NCBI GenBank assembly: GCA_964589375.1
Contig: CAZPSA010000057.1
Span: 1-7,066, forward strand
Direction: 5' to 3'
Length of the DNA stretch: 7,066 bases
DNA from: CAG-533 sp964589375
Lineage (GTDB): Bacteria; Bacillota_I; Bacilli_A; RF39; UBA660
The notes under the pieces are model-generated. The model was not told the origin of the DNA. It worked only from the letters and a program-made list of their open reading frames with translations, and made no database searches. Shown piece after piece: positions 1 through 5,840 of this stretch; positions within the stretch are counted from its first letter, which is position 1, and each line of letters opens with the position of its first letter. A program made the position numbers and the translations under genes.

Positions 1-21
1 TTCCAGAATTTTTTTATTTAT

Positions 22-44
22 CGGACAGTCTCCCCCGTGTCAAG
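22..44. repeat. GC-rich patch, possible dispersed-repeat or IS end
   Basis: In a region that is otherwise almost all A and T, positions 22-44 are strongly G/C, with GGACAGTCTCCCCC at 23-36 followed by GTGTCAAG. The combination of a GACAGTCTCCC-like core and GTGTCAA resembles, from memory, dispersed repeats and insertion-sequence or REP-transposase (RAYT)-associated ends in Bacilli genomes; this is a recollection, not a search result. Short arms GACA/TGTC (24-27 and 38-41 region) could pair. No transposase is visible, because the window begins here. The minus-strand hexamer TTGACA (43-38) is a perfect -35 box, but nothing good lies at the -10 position (TAAATA), so I do not call a promoter. Confidence 0.3.
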
Positions 45-60
45 TTAATTTTTGTATCTT

Positions 61-102
61 AAAAAGTCTATGATGTTAACCCTAAAGTTAACTATAGACT
101 TT
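61..102 (-). terminator. Hairpin terminator after the rsmA-like gene
   Basis: AAAGTCTAT (63-71) pairs with ATAGACTTT (94-102), and inside it GTTAAC (75-80) pairs with GTTAAC (87-92) around a 6-base loop, CCTAAA. A small bulge (72-74 against 93) separates the two helices. On the minus strand the stem runs into five T residues (65-61), three of them paired. The TAG stop codon of the upstream gene (94-92) lies inside the hairpin. The U tract is short, so termination strength is uncertain, but the hairpin is the most stable one near this gene end. Confidence 0.65.
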
Positions 103-859
103 CTACACAATTTTTAATTCCATTATAAACCACAGCTATTTCATCATTACTAAGATTTTTAAAAGACTTATTCAATATTACCTCTGAAATGCCTAGCAAA
201 GAAATTATTCTTTTAGCTTCCTTCTTAGTATGCCCACATACCTCAATTATTCCTTCAATAAGAGCATTTTTGGTTTTTTTATCATCTAAATTATAAAGTT
301 TTCTTAAAATCAATTCCAAAGTACTATATTCCTTTTTTTGCGTTAATTCAAATGCAGTAGACAAAACCCTAGGACTAGGATTAAATGCTACAGGCGGAAG
401 ATCAAAATGCTTCTTCAAATCATAAAATACATTCGTCATTAAAGCCAAGTTACTAATCTTATTTTCTATAACACTATCAACATAATGTTTTCCCATAATC
501 ATATAAACTTTATCAATCTTTGTATTTATAAGTTTATATATGAATGGTTCAATAATACTATAAGGTAAAGAAGTAATAATCTTATTAACTTTAGGCCAAT
601 CACACTTTAACGCATCATCACAAATAATATTTATATTTTTAATATTTTTTAAATTGGAAATTAACCTTTTATCTTTTTCAATTACATACATTGTTTTTAC
701 TTTTTTCGCAATAATAGAAGTTAATACCCCATTACCAGGACCAATTTCTAATACTATGTCGTTTTTATTTAAATTACAAATACTAATAAATTTATTTATA
801 TACTCTTTATCTACTAAAAAATGTTGATCAAGATAATTTGTATCATTTATAAACTCCAT
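92..859 (-). CDS. rsmA: Divergent RsmA/KsgA-family rRNA adenine N6-dimethyltransferase
   Basis: A 255-residue class I SAM-dependent methyltransferase of the KsgA/Dim1/Erm family; RsmA dimethylates two adenines near the 3' end of 16S rRNA during small-subunit assembly. Visible landmarks are QHFLVD at 12-17, the SAM-binding motif LEIGPGNGVLT at 37-47, the ribose-binding acidic residue E61, DDALKCDWP at 81-89, the motif IV position SLPY at 97-100, and FNPSPRVLS at 159-167. A C-terminal helical part (180-255) fits RsmA, and the length is close to the usual 260-290. The QHFLVD start resembles archaeal-type KsgA more than the bacterial GQNFL form. Motif IV has Ser where the family has the catalytic Asn of NLPY, so target or activity may differ. 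The start is set by GGAGG at 868-864, four bases from the ATG. It follows the ftsW-like gene by 54 bases but may have its own promoter. A resistance-type Erm is less likely. The family assignment is firm; exact RsmA orthology is not. Confidence 0.85.
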   Translation of the reverse strand: MEFINDTNYLDQHFLVDKEYINKFISICNLNKNDIVLEIGPGNGVLTSIIAKKVKTMYVIEKDKRLISNLKNIKNINIICDDALKCDWPKVNKIITSLPYSIIEPFIYKLINTKIDKVYMIMGKHYVDSVIENKISNLALMTNVFYDLKKHFDLPPVAFNPSPRVLSTAFELTQKKEYSTLELILRKLYNLDDKKTKNALIEGIIEVCGHTKKEAKRIISLLGISEVILNKSFKNLSNDEIAVVYNGIKNCVESL

Positions 860-881
860 AAATCCTCCATAATTACTACAT

Positions 882-910
882 ATTATATCATGATTTATCT
901 CATTATAAAA
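882..910 (-). promoter_or_regulatory. Possible extended -10 promoter for the rsmA-like gene
   Basis: In the 54-base gap between the ftsW-like stop and the rsmA-like start, the minus strand carries a perfect TATAAT (887-882) preceded by TG one base upstream (890-889), the extended -10 pattern TGnTATAAT. The -35 position 17 bases upstream (910-905) reads TTTTAT, a poor match, which extended -10 promoters can tolerate. AT-rich DNA produces TATAAT by chance, so this remains tentative. It would allow expression independent of the cell-wall genes. Confidence 0.4.
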
Positions 911-913
911 TCT

Positions 914-1993
914 TTACTCATTCTTAGAAATATTTAAAATAATTCCAATACTCACCATACTAACAAGTAAACTAGAACCTCCATATGAAATAAAAGGTAA
1001 AGTAACCCCAGTTACAGGCACTAATCCAATAACAACCGCAATATTAAGACACATTTGAATAATAATTCCCATAATCAAACCAAAAGCTAAATATTTAGCA
1101 AACAAATCAGAAGTATTAATACTTATCTTCATTGTATTATAAAATAAAATAAAAAATAAAGTTAAAATAATTAATATCCCTACAATTCCAAATTCTTCAC
1201 TAATAATTGCAAAAATAAAATCTGTTTGAGGTTCTGGTAAATAAAAATGTTTTTGAATAGAATTACCAAATCCTCTACCAAATAAGCCAGAAGGACATAT
1301 TGCATATAAACTTTGAATAATTTGAAACCCACTACCTAAAGGATCTACCCATGGATTTAAAAACGATACAATTCTTGCCATACGATAAGGAGCAATAATA
1401 ATTAACGCAACTATCCCTAAAATCCCTAATAAGCCCATAATTCCAAAAAACGACAGTTTAATATTAGAAGCAAAAAGCATCATTATTAATGTAACAACTA
1501 AAACCATTGCTGTTCCAAAATCAGGTTCTAGCATAATTAAAGCAAAAGTTAAAAAAATAATAATTAATATTGGCAATACACCATTTTTAAATTTTCTTAC
1601 ATCTTTTTCATTATTAGCTAAATATTTAGCCGTAAAAATAATTAAAGCAATCTTCGCAATTTCAGATGGTTGAAATCCAAAACTTCCTATACCAAACCAA
1701 CTTCTAGAACCATTTCTTACTTTACCTATTCCGGGAATTAAAACCAATACTAGTAAAATAACCGCCACTAATAATATTTTATTGGCATATTTTTTATATA
1801 AATTATAATCAATTTTTCTTAATATTAAAATTGCAAATATTCCTAAAACAAAAAATACTGCTTGTCTCTTAATATAGTAAAAAGCATCATTAAATTTATA
1901 AACACTCCAAACACTTGAAGAAGAATATATCATTAATAATCCAAAAAGAGAAAGAATAATGCAGGATAAAAAAATTAATAGGCTTCTTTTCAT
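914..1993 (-). CDS. ftsW: SEDS peptidoglycan glycosyltransferase, FtsW/SpoVE type
   Basis: A polytopic membrane protein of 359 residues that polymerises lipid II into glycan strands with a partner class B PBP. Numbering from this ATG: about ten membrane segments; an extracytoplasmic G-SRSWFGIG stretch near 95-103; QPSE at 108-111; EPDFGT at 156-161; LPEPQTDF at 252-259, whose Asp258 matches the SEDS catalytic aspartate; and the C-terminal signature VPVTGVTLPFISYGGSS at about 325-341. The final signature, SEDS length and linkage to spoVD and mraY favour FtsW/SpoVE over RodA. An in-frame GTG lies three codons upstream (2002-2000), but it sits within the AGGTGA binding site, which is ideally spaced (five bases) for the ATG at 1993, so I use the ATG. 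The gene follows mraY after 40 bases with no terminator, and is probably cotranscribed. In Bacillus the same position is held by the sporulation-specific spoVE; whether this one serves division, sporulation or both is not visible. Confidence 0.93.
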   Translation of the reverse strand: MKRSLLIFLSCIILSLFGLLMIYSSSSVWSVYKFNDAFYYIKRQAVFFVLGIFAILILRKIDYNLYKKYANKILLVAVILLVLVLIPGIGKVRNGSRSWFGIGSFGFQPSEIAKIALIIFTAKYLANNEKDVRKFKNGVLPILIIIFLTFALIMLEPDFGTAMVLVVTLIMMLFASNIKLSFFGIMGLLGILGIVALIIIAPYRMARIVSFLNPWVDPLGSGFQIIQSLYAICPSGLFGRGFGNSIQKHFYLPEPQTDFIFAIISEEFGIVGILIILTLFFILFYNTMKISINTSDLFAKYLAFGLIMGIIIQMCLNIAVVIGLVPVTGVTLPFISYGGSSLLVSMVSIGIILNISKNE

Positions 1994-1998
1994 TTTTA

Positions 1999-2004
1999 TC
2001 ACCT
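1999..2004 (-). promoter_or_regulatory. Ribosome binding site fixing the ftsW-like start
   Basis: The minus-strand AGGTGA at 2004-1999 lies five bases before the ATG at 1993. The alternative GTG codon at 2002 is part of this same motif and has no purine-rich sequence upstream of it, so the longer reading frame is unlikely to be translated from there. Confidence 0.8.
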
Positions 2005-2033
2005 ATTAATATTTTATAATTTATATTTTATTT

Positions 2034-3026
2034 TTATAACCAAACGCCATAGATTATTCCAATCATTGATAATAGAAAACCAATAACCCAAAATAATTTT
2101 ACTATATCAGTCTCAATCCAACCTAGTTCTTCAAAATGATGATGGAGCGGTGCTTTTAAGAATACTTTTTTATTGAATTTCCTAATAGCAATTATTTGAA
2201 TTAACGAACATAAAGTTTCAACTACGAATACCCCACCAATTAATATAAGGGATAGTTCATGACGAGTTAAAATCGCAATAGTTGCTAAGGCAGCTCCAAG
2301 TGCTAAAGAACCAGTATCACCCATAAATACTCTAGCAGGATGTGTATTAAAGACTAGAAACCCCAACAACGATCCAACTAAAACAAAGGCAAAGATGGCA
2401 ATATCTTGATAACCTTCAAGCCAAGTTGTTCCCCAAGCAATAACTCCATATGCCATGAAAGCCATTACCGATAAACCACCAGCTAAACCATCTAAACCGT
2501 CGGTTATATTTACCGCATTTGTCGTACCAACTAACACTAAAAGAATAAAAATTCCAAAGCCCCAACCTAAGGGAATATCCAAACCAAGTGATGTGATTAA
2601 AAGGGTTGAATCCCCACCATTTTTCTTAAAAATAATATAGAAAATAATCGCAATAATAGTTTGAAGAACCAGCTTAGTTAAAGTTTTTAGTCCAGCATTA
2701 TTATGATATTTAACTTTTAATATATCATCTACAAAACCTAAAATGGCATATGATATAAACACAAATATCAAAATTATTAAATTTGATGATATTTCAACGC
2801 TTCCCCTTAAATAAAGCACTAACATAATAAGAATAGTCGGAATAATAAATATTAAACCCCCAATAGTTGGCGTACCATCTTTTTTTAAATGTCTTTCATT
2901 TATTAAATGACTAACGCTTTGACCTACATGTAGTTTCTTTAACAAAGGAATTAATATTACTGCAGTAATTAAAGATAACACAAAACCAAGCATTAAGCCA
3001 AGTATAGATTTAGCTAAAATTAACAT
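2034..3026 (-). CDS. mraY: Phospho-N-acetylmuramoyl-pentapeptide transferase (MraY)
   Basis: This membrane enzyme transfers phospho-MurNAc-pentapeptide from UDP to undecaprenyl phosphate, giving lipid I, on the cytoplasmic face. The 330-residue length is typical. Visible family signatures are KDGTPTIGG at 49-57, the acidic pair D100-D101 in FVDDILKVK, NAVNITDGLDGLA at 170-182 with D176, HPARVFMGDTGSLALG at 229-244 with D237, and the late cytoplasmic PLHHHFEELGW at 293-303. About ten hydrophobic segments alternate with these loops. One departure: the stretch before KDGTP reads GQSVSHLINERH, whereas most Bacilli have a GQxIRxxGPxxH form. The start is well defined by AGGAGAGGTGA at 3040-3030. 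It lies 84 bases after the transpeptidase gene and 40 before the ftsW-like gene. A promoter with an embedded dyad precedes it, so it may be transcribed both from upstream and on its own. In Bacillus murE would precede it and murD follow; both are absent. Confidence 0.97.
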   Translation of the reverse strand: MLILAKSILGLMLGFVLSLITAVILIPLLKKLHVGQSVSHLINERHLKKDGTPTIGGLIFIIPTILIMLVLYLRGSVEISSNLIILIFVFISYAILGFVDDILKVKYHNNAGLKTLTKLVLQTIIAIIFYIIFKKNGGDSTLLITSLGLDIPLGWGFGIFILLVLVGTTNAVNITDGLDGLAGGLSVMAFMAYGVIAWGTTWLEGYQDIAIFAFVLVGSLLGFLVFNTHPARVFMGDTGSLALGAALATIAILTRHELSLILIGGVFVVETLCSLIQIIAIRKFNKKVFLKAPLHHHFEELGWIETDIVKLFWVIGFLLSMIGIIYGVWL

Positions 3027-3043
3027 AACTCACCTCTCCTGTA

Positions 3044-3073
3044 ATTATACAATTATTAAATAATTGTTGTAAA
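3044..3073 (-). promoter_or_regulatory. Promoter with dyad in its spacer, ahead of mraY
   Basis: On the minus strand TTTACA (3073-3068, five of six matches to TTGACA) and TATAAT (3049-3044, perfect) are separated by 18 bases. The distance to the mraY ATG is 17 bases from the end of the -10 box, so the 5' leader would be very short, with the binding site close to the transcript start. The spacer is almost entirely the inverted repeat at 3049-3067. This would be an internal promoter for mraY-ftsW within the cell-wall block. Confidence 0.5.
3049..3067. repeat. Perfect 19-base dyad, operator-like
   Basis: ACAATTATT (3049-3057) and AATAATTGT (3059-3067) are perfect inverted 9-base arms around a single central base. 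The dyad begins right after the -35 box and overlaps the first base of the -10 box of the mraY promoter candidate. A protein bound here would block RNA polymerase, so it is a plausible operator. It could also fold as a weak AT-only hairpin, but there is no T run after it on the minus strand, which argues against a terminator. Confidence 0.5.
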
Positions 3074-3110
3074 TATCACTTTACACTTTTTGATGTATAG
3101 TCATTCATTA

Positions 3111-5018
3111 TTAATCCTGTAAAAGCAATTTTACGGTACTTCCCTCTTTTACAAAACGATCACCCTCTGGAGACTGTTCTATTACTTTATCGCCAGTACC
3201 TGAATATTCAACACTAAATCCTTTTAATAAAGATTTGGCACTTTTTAAATCCATACCAGTTACATCGGGTAATTTTAGATATTTGGTATCAAGCCAAGTA
3301 TATTCTCTAGTACTATCCGTAACTTCAGGCTTAATATTTTTACTATCAATAATACTTAACATTATATTTTTAGCAATAGGAGCAGATACTGTCCCACCAT
3401 ACTGAGTAATGCCTTTAGGATTATCAATTGCAACATAGACAACATAATCCGGCTTATCAGCTGGTAAAAATCCCACAAAAGATACAATATAATTACCAAC
3501 CATATATTTTCCATCTTTAACTTTTTGGGCTGTCCCAGTCTTACCACCAACTCGGTAATTTTCAATATAAGCATTTTTACCAGTTCCATTTTGAACTACA
3601 CTCTCTAAGGCATACCTAACTAGTTTTGAAGTTTCCTCAGTTATAACTTCTCTAACCCGATTAGGCTTATTTAAAACAATTAGACTATCTGTTTCACCTT
3701 CATTAATACTTTTAACAATATAAGGTTTATAAAGAGTTCCACCATTAATTGCCGCAGATACCCCTGTTATTTGTTGGATAGGCGTAACACTTATTCCTTG
3801 ACCAAACGCAGTTGTCGCAGTTTCAACTGGTCCCATTTGATTTAATTTAAACATTATACCACTTGATTCACCATTTAAATCAATACCGGTTTTAGTTCCA
3901 AACCCAAATTTTTGCAGATAGTCATATAATAATTCTGTTCCAAGTCGCTGACCCAATACTACAAATCCAGGGTTACAAGAATTTTCTACAACTTGTAAAA
4001 ATGTTTCGGCTCCATGTCCACCTTTCTTCCAACATTTTATTTTAGCACTATCAACCATAATAGAACCACCATCATAATAATTATCTTCAAATAAGTTAAC
4101 TTTACCTTCATTAATTGCTGAAGCTAACGTAATTATTTTGAATGTTGACCCAGGCTCATAAGTAGCCCATATAGGTAAGTTACGATTTATAGTCTCCAAA
4201 TCATAATCTTGATAACTATTAGAATTAAAATTTGGTCTACTACTCATTGCTAAAACCTCTCCTGTATTTGGATCCATTACTAAAGCCAAGGCCTGTTCTG
4301 GATTATATTTAGTTACAACATTGTCAAGTTCCCTTTCTACCGCTAGTTGAATATCCAAATCAATAGTTAAAGCTATATTATTACCATTTAATGGTTCATC
4401 ATAAACTTCTGATAACTTTAATCTGTTCCCTTTGCCATCAGAATAATACTTTACCCCTCCATCAGTTCCTTTTAAATAATTATCATACATAAGCTCAATT
4501 CCGGATAAACCCTGATTATCAATCCCAACATATCCTAAAACATGGGATAATACACTATCATAAGGATAATACCTTTTTGACTCTTTTAATAAATAAACAC
4601 CATCATAATTTAACTGAGCTATCTTCTGGGCTATATCATAAGATAACCCTCTTCCTTCCGGATGTATTCTCTCTATTGATGTTTGCTTAGTCAAATGCTT
4701 ATAAATATTTAAATAATCAGTTCCTAAAATCGAAGCTAAAGAAGCCGCCACTTTTTCTTTATTAGTAATTTGAACCGGTACTACTACTAACGATGTAGTC
4801 GTAACATTATCGGCTAATATTTTACCATTTCGATCCGTTATCTTTCCTCGATCAGCTAAAAGGGGTAAATTTCGGCTCCAAAGACTATTTGCTAAATCTC
4901 CCAGCTTTTCAGTTTTAAATACTTGCAAGTAAAAAACTCTTAATATAATTATTAAAAATATTAACAATACTGCCAAATAAACATAATACATTCGTTTTAA
5001 AATACGATAATGAAACAT
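3111..5018 (-). CDS. spoVD: Class B penicillin-binding protein, SpoVD/FtsI type, with PASTA domain
   Basis: A 635-residue DD-transpeptidase that crosslinks peptidoglycan outside the membrane. In order: a short cytoplasmic N-terminus, one membrane anchor at about 12-33, the PBP dimerisation (pedestal) region at about 50-210 including DRGKITDRNGKILAD at 56-70, the transpeptidase domain at about 243-555, and one C-terminal PASTA domain at about 580-633 (LPDVTGMDLKSAKSLL). All three active-site motifs are intact: STFK at 291-294 with nucleophile Ser291, SCN at 347-349, and KTGTAQK at 493-499. Length and the single PASTA domain resemble Bacillus SpoVD (about 645 residues), as does its place ahead of mraY. 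It could equally be the only division transpeptidase (FtsI/PbpB role) of this organism. GGTGA at 5027-5023 precedes the ATG by four bases. It would partner the SEDS protein encoded downstream. Upstream, TTGCTT and TAAGAT separated by 17 bases on the minus strand form only a weak promoter candidate. Confidence 0.93.
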   Translation of the reverse strand: MFHYRILKRMYYVYLAVLLIFLIIILRVFYLQVFKTEKLGDLANSLWSRNLPLLADRGKITDRNGKILADNVTTTSLVVVPVQITNKEKVAASLASILGTDYLNIYKHLTKQTSIERIHPEGRGLSYDIAQKIAQLNYDGVYLLKESKRYYPYDSVLSHVLGYVGIDNQGLSGIELMYDNYLKGTDGGVKYYSDGKGNRLKLSEVYDEPLNGNNIALTIDLDIQLAVERELDNVVTKYNPEQALALVMDPNTGEVLAMSSRPNFNSNSYQDYDLETINRNLPIWATYEPGSTFKIITLASAINEGKVNLFEDNYYDGGSIMVDSAKIKCWKKGGHGAETFLQVVENSCNPGFVVLGQRLGTELLYDYLQKFGFGTKTGIDLNGESSGIMFKLNQMGPVETATTAFGQGISVTPIQQITGVSAAINGGTLYKPYIVKSINEGETDSLIVLNKPNRVREVITEETSKLVRYALESVVQNGTGKNAYIENYRVGGKTGTAQKVKDGKYMVGNYIVSFVGFLPADKPDYVVYVAIDNPKGITQYGGTVSAPIAKNIMLSIIDSKNIKPEVTDSTREYTWLDTKYLKLPDVTGMDLKSAKSLLKGFSVEYSGTGDKVIEQSPEGDRFVKEGSTVKLLLQD

Positions 5019-5092
5019 ATAATCACCATTAAATTATATGCATAAAAAAATATCTTACGATTTTACCTGAAATCAAGCAAAAATTTTTCATC

Positions 5093-5120
5093 AAAAAAAG
5101 CATATCTTTAATATCCTTTT
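5093..5120 (-). terminator. Probable terminator after the C26 hydrolase gene
   Basis: On the minus strand AAAAG then ATAT (5120-5111, with one unpaired G) pairs with ATAT then CTTTT (5105-5096) across a five-base loop, and the T run continues to 5093. The stem has one internal G-G mismatch and is AT-rich, so it is moderately convincing. It lies about 37 bases beyond the stop codon and would separate the hydrolase from the cell-wall genes. Confidence 0.5.
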
Positions 5121-5156
5121 ACAATTAATTAGATAGGCACATTTCTAAATATTAAC

Positions 5157-5774
5157 CTACTTTAAAAAATAATTAAAAAAATCATAATCTTTCATAACCT
5201 CTGGATGATACTGCACCCCAATAATATTATCCTTTTCAATCGCTTCAATCTCATTGTCTTGACTTCTAGCACTAACTTTAAAACCCGGTGCAACTATCTT
5301 AATACTTTGATGATGAAAAGAGTTAACTTTAATTTTCTTGTTTTGATAATAATTAAATAACTTACTACTTCGTTCAATTCTTATTTTATGATTGCTATTA
5401 TTATGATTTACTATATCTTGATTTAATGAACCTCCCAAGCAAACATTTATTGCCTGCATTCCTCCACATATCCCAATAATGGGTTTATTTAGCTTAATAA
5501 ATGCTAAGATAGTATCCCGATCAAGTAAATACTCAGCATCTAGTTTTGTCTTTTTCATATTATTATTACCATAAAACCGCGAATTTATATCATTTCCACT
5601 TCCCGGAACAATTAGGCCATCACAAATCTTACTAACTTGTTTTATACTCTTTTTTGCTACAATGGGAATTAACGTAATATTTAAAGCATCTGCCATTTTC
5701 TTAAAATAGTTACTAATATAATATCTTATTTTCCCATTTTTATAATCTAATCTAGTAACAATCGCGATTAACAT
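5157..5774 (-). CDS. Class I glutamine amidotransferase-like hydrolase, peptidase C26 family
   Basis: A 205-residue soluble protein of the gamma-glutamyl-gamma-aminobutyrate hydrolase (PuuD-like, peptidase C26) family, whose members cleave gamma-glutamyl amide bonds. Numbering from this ATG: VPGSGNDINSRFYG at 56-69, matching the family's GGxDxxPxxYG region; the nucleophile elbow GICGGMQAINVCLGG at 101-115 with Cys103; NQDI at 118-121; VNSFHHQ at 150-156; and GVQYHPE at 186-192 with His190 and Glu192, completing the Cys-His-Glu triad. The protein is shorter than the usual 240-250 residues, and the elbow has Gly where most relatives have Arg (GICRGMQ). The start is the ATG at 5774 rather than the in-frame GTG at 5783, because AGGTGG (5785-5780) overlaps that GTG and is five bases from the ATG. 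Terminators lie on both sides, so it appears to be a single-gene unit. The substrate cannot be read from sequence; a peptidoglycan link is only suggested by its neighbours. Confidence 0.85.
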   Translation of the reverse strand: MLIAIVTRLDYKNGKIRYYISNYFKKMADALNITLIPIVAKKSIKQVSKICDGLIVPGSGNDINSRFYGNNNMKKTKLDAEYLLDRDTILAFIKLNKPIIGICGGMQAINVCLGGSLNQDIVNHNNSNHKIRIERSSKLFNYYQNKKIKVNSFHHQSIKIVAPGFKVSARSQDNEIEAIEKDNIIGVQYHPEVMKDYDFFNYFLK

Positions 5775-5779
5775 TAAGA

Positions 5780-5785
5780 CCACCT
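5780..5785 (-). promoter_or_regulatory. Ribosome binding site fixing the C26 hydrolase start
   Basis: The minus-strand AGGTGG at 5785-5780 is five bases before the ATG at 5774. The in-frame GTG at 5783-5781 is inside this motif and has no binding site of its own, so it is unlikely to be the start. Confidence 0.75.
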
Positions 5786-5811
5786 ATAAAAATATATGCA
5801 TTTTAGCAAAC

Positions 5812-5840
5812 AAAAAAACACTATTATTTTTTTAATAGCA
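5812..5840 (-). terminator. Terminator after the spoVIF-like/unknown gene pair
   Basis: CTATTA and TAATAG (5838-5833 and 5826-5821 on the minus strand) form a six-base-pair stem, extended by two possible G-U pairs, around a six-A loop, and are followed by seven T residues (5818-5812). The TAA stop codon of the upstream gene (5834-5832) lies in the stem and loop. The stem is AT-rich, but the long T run makes a Rho-independent terminator likely. Confidence 0.65.

Noticed and set aside
38..43. TTGACA on the minus strand as a promoter reading out of the window
   Set aside because: The -10 position 17 bases downstream reads TAAATA, a poor match, and no gene is visible beyond it in the window.
92..859. 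RsmA-like gene as an Erm macrolide resistance methyltransferase
   Set aside because: It lacks the Erm-type NIPY motif IV and C-terminal signature, has no leader peptide attenuator upstream, and its FNPSPRVLS segment fits RsmA better.
2000..2002. GTG start giving a three-residue longer FtsW-like protein
   Set aside because: The GTG is part of the AGGTGA ribosome binding site of the ATG at 1993 and has no binding site of its own.
2455..2640. Plus-strand open frame of 61 codons inside mraY
   Set aside because: It is antisense to the most conserved part of mraY, has Lys/Pro-rich shadow composition and no supporting signals.
3049..3067. Dyad before mraY as a terminator for the transpeptidase gene
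   Set aside because: The stem is purely AT except for one pair, would leave a very small loop, and no T run follows on the minus strand.
3362..3589. Minus-strand open frame of 75 codons inside the transpeptidase gene
   Set aside because: It overlaps the conserved KTG region in another frame and shows no recognisable protein pattern.
5157..5774. C26 hydrolase as the GatD subunit of the lipid II amidotransferase
   Set aside because: No MurT partner is adjacent, and the HHQ and GVQYHPE motifs match PuuD-like C26 hydrolases more closely.
5781..5783. GTG start giving a three-residue longer C26 hydrolase
   Set aside because: The GTG lies within the AGGTGG binding site that is correctly spaced for the ATG at 5774.
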